From Cedecea davisae DSM 4568 (GTDB lineage Bacteria > Pseudomonadota > Gammaproteobacteria > Enterobacterales > Enterobacteriaceae): 64,000 bases of DNA. Positions within the stretch are counted from its first letter, which is position 1; the number at the start of each line of letters is the position of its first letter. The translations under genes were made by a program, and so were the position numbers. The notes under the pieces were generated by a model that did no database searches, had not been told where the DNA came from, and saw nothing but the letters and a program-made list of their open reading frames with translations. The stretch is taken from NCBI RefSeq assembly GCF_000412335.2, contig NZ_KE161030.1, positions 2,198,328 to 2,262,327 on the forward strand. Reading direction: 5' to 3'. Below, one piece after another: positions 52,737 to 61,300 of the stretch.

Positions 52737-53741
52737 ATGACCATTAGCGTAAAGATTATGACAAAATTAATCGCTGCCGCTAAAAATCCGCTGGTCGTCG
52801 CAATCGCTTACGACGGGCTTTGCACTTTCGAATTCGGCGTTGCCGTCGAGATCTTTGGCCTGCCGCGCCCGGAAATGGGCGAAAACTGGTATCGCTTTGC
52901 CGTTGCGGGGGTTGAACCCGGCGAACTCCGGGCAATGGGAGGTATAAGGCTGACGGTGGACGGAGGGCCCGAGCTGCTCGATACGGCCAGCCTGATAATT
53001 GTTCCCGGCTGGCGAGGCGTTGACCAACCTGTGCCGGAAGCGCTTATCCGGGCGTTGCAGGCTGCTCACCGGCGCGGAGCGCGCATCATGTCTATTTGCT
53101 CCGGCGTGTTTGTCCTGGCGGCTGCCGGGCTGCTCAACGGCAAGCGGGCAACCACCCACTGGCGCTACACCTCAGCTTTGCAGACTCGCTTCCCGGAAAT
53201 TGAAGTTGTGCCGGACGTGCTCTACCTGGATAACGGCGATGTGCTGACCTCGGCAGGTAGCGCGGCAGGAATAGATTTGTGCCTTTATCTGGTGCGCCAG
53301 GATTTTGGCTCTGCCGCGGCCAATAGCGTCGCACGGCGCCTGGTCGTTCAGCCCCACCGTGACGGAGGCCAGGCTCAGTTTATTGAGCAGGCGGTGCCCG
53401 TTGAGTATGAAGGCGAACGCTTTGCTCCGCTGTTTGACCATCTCCAGCGTCATCTGGCAGATAATCATTCCGTGGCGAGCATGGCGGCCTTTGTCGGTAT
53501 GAGCTCACGAACTTTTTTACGCAGGTTTGAGGCCGCAACCGGTATGACTCCGGCGCGCTGGCTGCTGCAAACCCGGCTCAAACGCAGTCGCGAACTGCTG
53601 GAGAACAGCCAGATGCAGGTGGAACAGATAGCCGAACTGGCCGGTTTTGGTTCCGCTGCGACCCTGCGGCATCATTTCCGGAAACATTTACGCACCTCTC
53701 CCGGCGCTTATAGAAGTACATTTACTTCTCAAAACGAATAA
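52737..53741 (+). CDS. ftrA: FtrA/GlxA-type AraC regulator with DJ-1/PfpI domain
   Basis: This 334-residue regulator has an N-terminal DJ-1/PfpI-like domain (VVAIAYDGLCTFEFGVAVEIFGLPRPE, with Cys in IMSICSGVFVLAAAGLL). A C-terminal AraC double helix-turn-helix follows (SVASMAAFVGMSSRTFLRRFEAATG and VEQIAELAGFGSAATLRHHFRKHL). A Met seven codons in is an alternative start; neither has a clear ribosome-binding site. It is divergent from the rhodanese gene. Symbol by resemblance to enterobacterial FtrA. Confidence 0.85.
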   Translation: MTISVKIMTKLIAAAKNPLVVAIAYDGLCTFEFGVAVEIFGLPRPEMGENWYRFAVAGVEPGELRAMGGIRLTVDGGPELLDTASLIIVPGWRGVDQPVPEALIRALQAAHRRGARIMSICSGVFVLAAAGLLNGKRATTHWRYTSALQTRFPEIEVVPDVLYLDNGDVLTSAGSAAGIDLCLYLVRQDFGSAAANSVARRLVVQPHRDGGQAQFIEQAVPVEYEGERFAPLFDHLQRHLADNHSVASMAAFVGMSSRTFLRRFEAATGMTPARWLLQTRLKRSRELLENSQMQVEQIAELAGFGSAATLRHHFRKHLRTSPGAYRSTFTSQNE

Positions 53742-53749
53742 TTTACCAC

Positions 53750-53784
53750 CGGTTAGGCATTGTTTAAGTTGTGTACGCTATGAT
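53750..53784 (+). promoter_or_regulatory. PhoP box and promoter of mgtS
   Basis: CGGTTA-GGCAT-TGTTTA matches the PhoP direct repeat (T/G)GTTTA-N5-(T/G)GTTTA, with the second half-site perfect. TATGAT, a good -10, starts exactly 12 bp after the box, the standard PhoP spacing. E. coli mgtS is likewise PhoP-dependent. Confidence 0.8.
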
Positions 53785-53826
53785 GGCTCCACTCATCTGA
53801 GTAAACCCTTTTTTATCACGCGAGGT

Positions 53827-53840
53827 ATTTCTATAGAAAT
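53827..53840. promoter_or_regulatory. Palindrome in the mgtS leader
   Basis: ATTTCTATAGAAAT is a perfect 14-base palindrome 22 bp before the mgtS ATG. A small ACTC/GAGT stem followed by a T-run lies near 53791-53814. Either could affect leader structure; no assignment is made. Confidence 0.35.
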
Positions 53841-53862
53841 GCAGTAATCTGGAGGATTAATT

Positions 53863-53958
53863 ATGTTAGGGAACATGAACGTATTTATGGCAGTACTCGG
53901 AATAATCTTGTTTTCCGGTTTCCTTGCCGCCTGGTTTAGCCACAAATGGGATGACTAA
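53863..53958 (+). CDS. mgtS: Small membrane protein MgtS (YneM)
   Basis: This 31-residue protein begins MLGNMNVFMAVLGIILFSG and ends FSHKWDD, which agrees with E. coli MgtS at every position I can recall. MgtS is a single-helix inner-membrane protein that protects the MgtA magnesium importer from FtsH and also acts on PitA, helping retain Mg2+ in scarcity. GGAGG precedes the ATG by eight bases. The PhoP box upstream fits magnesium control. A strong terminator follows, so it is monocistronic. Confidence 0.96.
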   Translation: MLGNMNVFMAVLGIILFSGFLAAWFSHKWDD

Positions 53959-53984
53959 TGAACGGTGACCTTCCCCCACCTACG

Positions 53985-54026
53985 ACGCCTCTCGCGAAAT
54001 AATATTTCCGGGAGGCGTTTTCTTTT
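53985..54026 (+). terminator. Terminator of mgtS
   Basis: ACGCCTCTCG pairs with CGGGAGGCGT around an AT-rich loop and is followed by TTTCTTTT. Confidence 0.85.
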
Positions 54027-54046
54027 GTACTGCACCAGAAATAAAA

Positions 54047-54068
54047 AACCGCCAGCAGGCTGACGGTT
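54047..54068 (-). terminator. Terminator of the lipoprotein operon
   Basis: On the minus strand AACCGTCAGC pairs with GCTGGCGGTT and is followed by TTTTATT. It lies about 20 bp after the DUF799 stop. Confidence 0.88.
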
Positions 54069-54089
54069 TGTGAATGAATCGGTCAACTA

Positions 54090-54761
54090 TTACAGCGCTG
54101 TTTTACCATATTCAGGTGAGCGAGGCCCGTACAGCAGGCCGTTGCCCCCACCCGCTGACAGCAAACGCGCGCTGGTCACGCCCGCAACATCATGCGATTT
54201 ATCGGTAGCCGTATTGGCAATCTGCGTCACAGCTGCGGTGATTAAGATACCTAACAGGCTGTTATTGCCGCTGTTATTGTTACCTTCGTCGGACGACGCG
54301 GTAGCGCTCTTTTTCCACAGCTCTTTACCGGAACGTAAATCAACCAGGCGAGCGTCAGCCGTTACGCGAGTGCTGCTATTAATAACCTGGTATGAAGTCC
54401 CATAGTCCGTCACGTTAAGATATAAAACCGCATCTGCGCCAAAAATATCGTGCAGCTTCTTAACAGGGATAGCGTTAATGTCATTCGCATTGCTCACCCC
54501 ATTTTGCTTAAAGGTTTCTTCAACCACCGCGACCGGGAAAACGTAATAGCCAGACTCTGCCAGTGGCATTGTCACTTCACTCAGGAAGCTATGCCCGGCA
54601 TTGATCTCCGGGGAGGCATTTTTCGGCGTCAACACCAGGATGCTGCGCGGTTTGCTCTGTTTAAAAGCTGAATAGTCCGTTTTAGGCGCGTTAGAATTCT
54701 GGGCACAACCGCTTAAGACCAGAGCAGAGGCTATGGCAAATAGAGCTAATAATGATTTCAT
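54090..54761 (-). CDS. DUF799 (GNA1162-like) lipoprotein
   Basis: This 223-residue lipoprotein has a signal peptide ending in the lipobox LSGC with acylated Cys19. Ala at +2 predicts the outer membrane. The body matches the GNA1162/DUF799 family: RSILVLTPKNASPEINAGHSFLSEVTMPLAESGYYVFPVA and GADAVLYLNVTDYGTSYQVI, which adopts a TolB-N-like fold. It is third in an operon with a CsgG-like and a DUF4810 lipoprotein and overlaps the DUF4810 gene by four bases. Confidence 0.85.
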   Translation of the reverse strand: MKSLLALFAIASALVLSGCAQNSNAPKTDYSAFKQSKPRSILVLTPKNASPEINAGHSFLSEVTMPLAESGYYVFPVAVVEETFKQNGVSNANDINAIPVKKLHDIFGADAVLYLNVTDYGTSYQVINSSTRVTADARLVDLRSGKELWKKSATASSDEGNNNSGNNSLLGILITAAVTQIANTATDKSHDVAGVTSARLLSAGGGNGLLYGPRSPEYGKTAL

Positions 54762-55117
54762 TTCAGGGCACTCTTATTTTTGCTGGTGAGAAAATCGATA
54801 TAAGTAGCAGATTCAGGGAATGCCCTTTTCTCACTATTAAATTCAGTCATCGCCAGATCCATTTTCCCCGTATTGCTATAAAGCATGCCAAGGTGAGCAT
54901 GTACGCCAGGAGGAACAGGTTTTGAGCTGGCTTTCGCTTTTTCAATCAGCTGCTGCAGAGCAGCAATTTGCTCCTGCGGGTTCGCATCCTGCGAGTAATA
55001 TTTGTATACCGTGTCCTGATAATTATCCCATTTATAGATTTGAGTGGGTGCCTTAGCGGCGCAACCTGCCAATAATAATGCAAAAGTAACAAGTGTAACT
55101 TTATATAAACCAGTCAT
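54758..55117 (-). CDS. DUF4810 lipoprotein
   Basis: This 119-residue lipoprotein has lipobox LAGC with acylated Cys19. A short beta segment (IYKWDNYQDTVYKYY) and a TPR-like helical pair follow (PPGVHAHLGMLYSNTGKMDLAMTEFNSEKRAFPESATYIDFL). This is the DUF4810 pattern. It overlaps the next gene and follows the CsgG-like gene by 12 bp. In Neisseria the same three families also occur together. Confidence 0.85.
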   Translation of the reverse strand: MTGLYKVTLVTFALLLAGCAAKAPTQIYKWDNYQDTVYKYYSQDANPQEQIAALQQLIEKAKASSKPVPPGVHAHLGMLYSNTGKMDLAMTEFNSEKRAFPESATYIDFLTSKNKSALK

Positions 55118-55129
55118 TATAAATTCCGT

Positions 55130-55807
55130 TTAGTTTGTTTTTGCCGGGTTCCAGGCGCCGGAATCGATACCAGCAACAAGATTGTTCACCGCTTCACGAA
55201 TAGCCAGATCCAGCACTTTGCCGTTTAGCGTGGAGTCATAGCTGGCGGTGCCGCCGAAGCCAATAATTTCGCGGCTGGAAAGCGCGTACTCGCCGGCCCC
55301 CTGAGACGAAAAGACCACTTCAGAAGTTTTTACATTAACGACATTGAGAGCAACTTTGGCATAGGCTATTTGCGATTTACCGCGCCCCAGAATACCGAAC
55401 AGTGCGCGATCACCGGTTTCTTTACGGCCAAATTCCGTGACGTCACCGGTAATAACATAGGTGGCGCCCTTCAGCTGCTGGCTTTTGCCATTAATATCGG
55501 CTTCTGCTTTAATTTCCTGCATATTTGCGCGGTCGAGAACGTTGAAACGCCCGGTTTGCTGCAAATCGGTCTGCAAAATAGTCTTAGACTGGTTACCTAA
55601 TCTGTCTACACCATCCGAAAAAATACCGTTCATGTAATCAGAGCGGTTGTCGAATTTACCAATGGAGATTGGACTGCGAGGGCCCTGCCACGGCGTGTTG
55701 TAGCTAGCTACTTTAGCCACTTCGAGCGTACGGGAACTTTCCTGTGCACAGCCGCTGAGCACCAGCGTAGCAACGCACAACGCGCCGAAAGATATTTTTT
55801 TATACAT
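55130..55807 (-). CDS. CsgG/HfaB-family lipoprotein
   Basis: This 225-residue lipoprotein has lipobox LSGC with acylated Cys20. The CsgG-like domain includes PISIGKFDNRSDYMNGIF, GRFNVLDRANMQEIKAEADI and GATYVITGDVTEFG. It lacks the long barrel-forming segments that would clearly make it a curli-type secretion pore, and no curli genes are nearby. It is the first gene of the three-lipoprotein operon. An outer-membrane assembly or envelope-stress role is plausible but unproven. Confidence 0.87.
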   Translation of the reverse strand: MYKKISFGALCVATLVLSGCAQESSRTLEVAKVASYNTPWQGPRSPISIGKFDNRSDYMNGIFSDGVDRLGNQSKTILQTDLQQTGRFNVLDRANMQEIKAEADINGKSQQLKGATYVITGDVTEFGRKETGDRALFGILGRGKSQIAYAKVALNVVNVKTSEVVFSSQGAGEYALSSREIIGFGGTASYDSTLNGKVLDLAIREAVNNLVAGIDSGAWNPAKTN

Positions 55808-56049
55808 TACGTCTTCATTTCCTTGTCAAATGAACGATAAGCCTCTGCAAATCGTGAATAACCCCGAGGATATCGGCAGCGCGACATTCTTCTTTACGGC
55901 AATCGCCCCTCCTAAATTTGGTAGATATCGGCACCTTACGGAGGATTTGCTAACAAAAAAATACAGTGCGTAATGAGCAAATCAGGAAAATTCGTTGTCT
56001 TCGTTAAACGATTAAACAAAAGCGGACTGGATTTCACTCTGGAGAATTT

Positions 56050-56409
56050 ATGCGCAAGTCGACGAAAGTGGCAGTATTGACAGCGGTATGGCTGGCGGGC
56101 GCGTTGCCCTCTTTGGCCTTTGCCTACTCGGGGGATAAACAGCTTAAAGCAACGGCGCCGGGCACGTCCGCGCAATCCTACGAACTTAAAGAATTCTCCT
56201 CAGATTTCAAAATGTATAAGATTGGCGATATCGCACCGGAAATCTACCGTAGCGAGCCTTACAACATCAAAAGCTGGCAGCTGCGCCACCTTCCCGCTCC
56301 GCAGGCTGGAAGCCACTGGACCTATATGGGCGGCAATTACGTGTTGATTACCGATGCCGAAGGGAAAATACTTCAGGCAATGGCCGGGGATATATTCTAC
56401 CAGCACTAA
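56050..56409 (+). CDS. RcnB-family periplasmic protein
   Basis: This 119-residue exported protein has a signal peptide (KVAVLTAVWLAGALPSLAFA, cleavage near residue 25). The RcnB-type C-terminal module reads WQLRHLPAPQAGSHWTYMGGNYVLITDAEGKILQAMAGDIFY. E. coli RcnB helps nickel and cobalt homeostasis together with the RcnA exporter, which is not present here. It is divergent from the lipoprotein operon. GGAG precedes the ATG. Confidence 0.8.
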   Translation: MRKSTKVAVLTAVWLAGALPSLAFAYSGDKQLKATAPGTSAQSYELKEFSSDFKMYKIGDIAPEIYRSEPYNIKSWQLRHLPAPQAGSHWTYMGGNYVLITDAEGKILQAMAGDIFYQH

Positions 56410-56454
56410 GGATTACCCAACCCTAAGGCCGGATATCCTCAGTGTGACCATGGT

Positions 56455-56712
56455 TTATTTCAATAAATTTCGCAGGGGATCGATATCAGAATATTGATTG
56501 TCGATCTCCAGTTGCCCGGCAATATCCAATACCTGTCTGTATTCCTCCGGGCTAATGCGCACCTGATAATTTGCGATATGTCCGCATAGCGTTTCAAACG
56601 CCAGTACGTTTTCAGAAAAGTCGATATATTCCAGCGCAAAGTCGATAAGCGACGAATCGAGCCGGTTTTTAAGAGCCTCACCAAAGGTTTTAATTTTTTC
56701 GTTGATATCCAT
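56455..56712 (-). CDS. MafI-like immunity protein, orphan
   Basis: This 85-residue acidic helical protein begins MDINEKIKTFGEALKNRL, with FALEYIDFSENVLAFETLCGHIANYQVRISPEEY in the middle. The pattern fits the MafI family of immunity proteins that neutralise polymorphic toxins in Neisseria and many other bacteria. No toxin gene is adjacent on either strand, so it may guard against toxins from neighbours or be a leftover. A GTG three codons upstream is an alternative start. The sequence is AT-richer than its surroundings. Confidence 0.65.
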   Translation of the reverse strand: MDINEKIKTFGEALKNRLDSSLIDFALEYIDFSENVLAFETLCGHIANYQVRISPEEYRQVLDIAGQLEIDNQYSDIDPLRNLLK

Positions 56713-56860
56713 GTTGACCACGTAAAGTTAATTGTTATTTGCGTGCCATCATTGCGTAAGAGGATCGGCATCCTGCCGAAATACATCCTTTGGGATATCG
56801 GATTACGAGGGGATTTCTTGAGGGGAATTATCAGCTGTATTTTTAAATAACGATCGTTCT

Positions 56861-57763
56861 CTAACTTTCAGCCAGCCATTTGGCATAATGCTGCGGCCAT
56901 TTAACAGTTGGCGTTCCGGGCTTACCCATTCCGAACCCGTGACCACCGCTGCTGTAGCGGTGCATTTCTACCGGCACATGCCGCTGCTCGCAGGCTGCCG
57001 CCATGATTAGCGTGTTCTGAGGATTGGACACCGGGTCGTCCTCCGCCTGAACCAGGAAGAACGGCGGAGAATGCGGCGTAACATAGTTTTGCACCGACCA
57101 TTCAGCGTTCTGCGCCGCTGGTGCATCTTTGCCCACCAGAATTTTATGGGTTGAGGTATGGCTATAGGGCTCTTCCAGGGTAATTATCGGGTAAATCAGC
57201 GCCGCGCGGTCTGCAAACGCCGCCGTGTCGTCCAGCTTGTCCTGGCGAAGATACGAACGATAGTCCTGCCGCGTAGCGGCCAGGCCAAGCAAATGGCCAC
57301 CGGCTGAAAACCCCAGCACGCTGACGTGTTTTTCGCGCTGGCGAATCACTCTTAATGCCCGCTGGGCATCCTGGAGCGCCACAAGATTGCCATCGGCCCA
57401 GCCTTCCCCCGGCAGCCGGTAGCTGAGTACATAGGCGGTATACCCTCGCTCCGCCAACCATTCGGCGGCGGGCCAGGCTTCTGAGCCCATTTCAATCCGC
57501 TTATAGCCTCCACCGGCAGCGACCAGCACCGCATGGCCGTTTGATGAAGCGGGTTCAATAACGGTAAGGACAGGGATCGCAACATTGCTTTGTGCGCCGC
57601 GCGCGGAGGTTTGAATACTCCCCGAAGGCCCACCTCCGCCGGGAGGCGAGCCGTTCCACAGCGGAATAACCGAGCGTTTAATGCCTGATGAAGCAAAGGA
57701 TACGCCAGCCTTTGCGGCTAACAGACTGGCGGTAATACAGGTAATAAAATGACGACGATCCAT
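56861..57763 (-). CDS. Exported alpha/beta hydrolase
   Basis: This 300-residue protein starts MDRRHFITCITASLLAAKAG, a twin-arginine-like signal. The hydrolase core has the oxyanion-loop GGGYKRIEMGSEAWP, nucleophile Ser153 in VLGFSAGGHLLG, and probable Asp and His in VQAEDDPVSNP and YSSGGHGFGMGKPG. It resembles acetyl-xylan esterase/dienelactone-hydrolase-like proteins; a carbohydrate ester is the likely type of substrate. It is a single gene on the minus strand, downstream of the helicase module. Confidence 0.85.
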   Translation of the reverse strand: MDRRHFITCITASLLAAKAGVSFASSGIKRSVIPLWNGSPPGGGGPSGSIQTSARGAQSNVAIPVLTVIEPASSNGHAVLVAAGGGYKRIEMGSEAWPAAEWLAERGYTAYVLSYRLPGEGWADGNLVALQDAQRALRVIRQREKHVSVLGFSAGGHLLGLAATRQDYRSYLRQDKLDDTAAFADRAALIYPIITLEEPYSHTSTHKILVGKDAPAAQNAEWSVQNYVTPHSPPFFLVQAEDDPVSNPQNTLIMAAACEQRHVPVEMHRYSSGGHGFGMGKPGTPTVKWPQHYAKWLAES

Positions 57764-57879
57764 ATTAAGCTCCTGGCAACACAGGCTTTGTAATATGCCA
57801 AAACAGTGTTGCTAAACTAGCAGGATAAACGTTAATAAGGTAACCAGCCGTTTCATCAGAATTTATCTGACTACTGTTA

Positions 57880-58341
57880 TCAGGCGCCGCGTCTCCCGAG
57901 AATACCGCGCGGCATTTCAGCAATGATGTCGCTTTTGATTTTTTCCATCTGCGACTCAGTTTGAGCCGCCCTGTTCTCATGGGCTTCACGTAGAGTGGTA
58001 CGTGTTTCCTTCAACTCATCGCGCAGCCTTTCGCTAATGCGGGTTTCCATTTGCTCCATAATTCTGCTTAGCCGTTGCTCAATAACTTCATCAACAATGG
58101 CCGGTAGCCGGGATAGGCTGTTTTCGATCTCTTCCTGCTGCTTTTGTATTTCAGCGCTCTTTTCCGTTAATGCAGCAATTGTGATATTTGCCTGTTCAAA
58201 TGTGCTGCCGGCGTTTTTCTGTGCATCATGAACATCCGTCAGTAAATTTCTAAGCTCTTCTACTTTGCTTATCACTTCGCCAAGCTTTTCACTGGATGCT
58301 TTCACTTTGGCAATGGCATCAAAACCTTCTTCAAAAGACAT
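57880..58341 (-). CDS. Coiled-coil partner of the nuclease-helicase
   Basis: This 153-residue protein is almost wholly helical with heptad patterning (KLGEVISKVEELRNLL, AEIQKQQEEIENSLSRL, MEQMETRISERLRDELKETR). It ends in a short basic tail (PRGILGRRGA). It has no catalytic motif, membrane segment or recognised family. It lies 7 bp after the helicase gene on the same strand and is evidently co-transcribed, which suggests an oligomerising, regulatory or sensor subunit. An antitoxin-like role cannot be excluded. Confidence 0.75.
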   Translation of the reverse strand: MSFEEGFDAIAKVKASSEKLGEVISKVEELRNLLTDVHDAQKNAGSTFEQANITIAALTEKSAEIQKQQEEIENSLSRLPAIVDEVIEQRLSRIMEQMETRISERLRDELKETRTTLREAHENRAAQTESQMEKIKSDIIAEMPRGILGRRGA

Positions 58342-58348
58342 TATTTCC

Positions 58349-61300
58349 TCAGATTATTTGAGCTAATTCGTCAGCAACTTCCCGGAAAAGAGCGGATTTG
58401 ATGGCCGCCGCCGGGAGGTCTTTATGTATAGATAAAAGCTGGTGTCGTGTTGGCTTAGCCTCGAGCAGCCAATGGGCGATAGCTTCCCGGGCGTAGGCGT
58501 TACTTCCCGCAACTTTGACCAGGAGCGTATGCCCGTCCTCTTCCCAAAAGCGAAGAACACCTTCGGGGACAGCTTGTTGAAAACGCATACGTGTTTCAGT
58601 GTCTGATGCCGTTTCATTTAATAATTGCAGGCAGGCAGCAGCAAGATTCAGACCGGGGCTTTCCTGAGTGCCCTCAAGTAAACGAGCCAACTGGGCGGAT
58701 AATTTTCTCAGGATAGAAGCATCGAGGAGCTCCTCGCTATCTTTTGATGTAATTAATGCACAAAGCGCCTCCGCTGACTCGGCCAGCGTCATGTCTCGCA
58801 ATGAGGCCAGCTGGAACGCATTATTGTCCACTTTAAAAAACGATTCGAGCGTGTCGCGAAAGGCAACGGCCTGCTCGGGCGTGTATTTCAAACAAGCATT
58901 GTACAAGTTCCAGGTAGATTGCAGCCTGCTGCCAAGCTGAGTCCTGCGCACCCAATCCAGCAGCAATGAATAAAGCCCTGGCCAGTTTTCTGTTTCTTTG
59001 GCCAGGACATTCAATTTGTCTATCACCACTGACTCGGCCGCTCTACCGTCAATGGACTGGATACGAGCTTTAACCGTGCCGCAAGCTTGAGAGAAGCTGG
59101 TTTTTAACCGTCGAACCTCTACCGCCTGCACCGAAAGCTCCTCACCTTGTCCTCTCCCCCAGTCAATGACGGTCCAGGGTTCAATTAATCCCATTTGATA
59201 GAGGCGGAAAAGCGTCAACTGGAAACGCAAACCGTTGTGCAAATCTCCACATACGCTCTTTATATGTATTGTTAAGCTGTCTTTCTCTGAATCGCGGATA
59301 ATCCCATGGAGGCGGGTAACCAGATCCTGTTCATCCGCCAGAGAAATTAATCCCTGCCTGAGAAACCAAAGCTGTGAACGGAAATCACCTCTGGAAGCCT
59401 GGCCTCTTGAGGATATTTCGTTTTCCACCGCTTCAGGTGTCAGGTTTGCTTGCAGCTTGAGCCAGATTTGTTCCGCCTCATCGGTTTCTGCGCGGAATAA
59501 CATATGGCAGTGCGACGGACGGCGATCTCTCCCGGCGCGGCCAGCCTCCTGGTAAAATGCCTCCATTGAGCCAGGCATTCCGACATGCAGCGTATGCCGA
59601 ACATTAGACTTGTTGACGCCCATCCCAAAAGCCTTGGTGGTGATAATGATATCAAGCAGACCCTTCTTCCAGCATGACTGAACCACCTGCTTATATTGCT
59701 CATAATCATTTGACGCCGTCAGAGGTTTATTTTGCAATATCCGCCACGCATTTTCAGGGTTAAAGCTCTTAGGCATAGAGCCGGAAAAGAACCCTATTTT
59801 TAAATCACCCCGCTTCTTTGCAAGGCTTTGCGATAATAATTCGACACCATTTTTTCCACTGGCGTACCTCGAAAATATATGCACAGCTGGCGGTGGCTCA
59901 TCACTATTTACTGGCGCTATTTTCTCAATCTTTTTAATCACTTCGCTGGACGAGTTATCTCCTTTATAGATAGAGAAATTTAACTCAGTGCGGCTTCGGT
60001 GCATTTCGTAGGCAATGAACTCATCCGGAATCTGGAATTCGGTTTGAATATCCTTCAACACATTCACGCTTGCCGTTGCCGTAAGCCCGAGAACGGGAAT
60101 ATCACCGGCAATTTTGCGGAGTGTACCCGGCAGGGTGAGATAGGAAGGCCGAAAATCGTGCCCCCACTCACTCATACAATGGACTTCATCAATCACAAAC
60201 ATTCTCAGTAAATGGGCCTGGCGTAGCCGGAGAACGATACGGCGGAACCCTTCTGTTTGAAAACGCTCTGGAGAAACAAATACAAAGCGCATATCGCCGC
60301 TTAAGATTCGTTCTTGATAAATTTTATCTCTCAACGCTGCGGGCATGTCGCTGTCAATATTGACGACTCGGCCAGAGAAGCCAGCATTTTCTAGTTCTGC
60401 ACAGTGATCCCGGCCGAGAGCTTTGATCGGGACCACTACAATGGTGACCCCCTGGCTCAATAACGCAGGAATCTGAAAGCAAAGGGATTTCCCACCTCCT
60501 GTCGGCATCAGCCCCAGCGACTTTTGTCCTGATAGCGCATTTAAGATAAGCGTTTCCTGCCCGGGGCGAAAACTGCCATGCCCAAAGATTCGATAATTTA
60601 ATTCATTCAGGCATTCACCAGAATATAAACCAACAAACCTTTGATCTGGATTTTTCGCGCTTAGATAAGATTTTCCTGAGCACCGCAGCCTGATTAGCTT
60701 AGCCGGAGATTGCGTCCCTATAGAGAATGAGTGAGTTTGCACCGGGCTGGTATATATCGTTATACCGGCGGCATTTCCCGCATTATCATCCGGGCGGCTG
60801 AAAAGTCGCATATCAAAAAGCAACTCATCATCATCAAAAATAAGGTCGGGAGGAGTAAACACCTGGTTGCGTATTTTTGAAAACAGTGAAAACCAACCAA
60901 ATAACTCTTCGAACGCCCGACCAATCCATTTGCGCTCTGGATCGGAAATGAAGTCTTGTTTGATATTCACTCGCCAACTGGATGACAGCAAATCTAATTT
61001 GCCGCAGGAAATGGCCAGCATTATTGCAATTTGTAGTCTTAGAATGGCGGTTAATTCATACCGCACCGAGGGTTGCTGCTGCTCTCCGTCTGAGAGCATC
61101 TTTTTATATCCAGCAAGCTGCTTGCTCTTTTCAAAGTGTGCAGTTAATTGGCTGATAAAATCATAAAAATGATTGTTTTTAAGGCGCATATCCTCAGTTT
61201 TTAGGCGCAACGTTTTAATACCATGCTGTACCAGAAAGCCGTCTCTTTGCCGGTCCTTGAGTTTCTGGTGAGTTTCTCCATGCTGCCCTCCATCGATTTC

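Noticed and set aside
53742-53862. MgrR small RNA next to mgtS
   Set aside because: I could not match the sequence to MgrR with confidence; only the mgtS promoter and leader are supported.
55130-55807. Curli secretion pore CsgG
   Set aside because: Only the general CsgG-like fold is visible, without curli neighbours, and the partners are DUF4810 and DUF799 lipoproteins.
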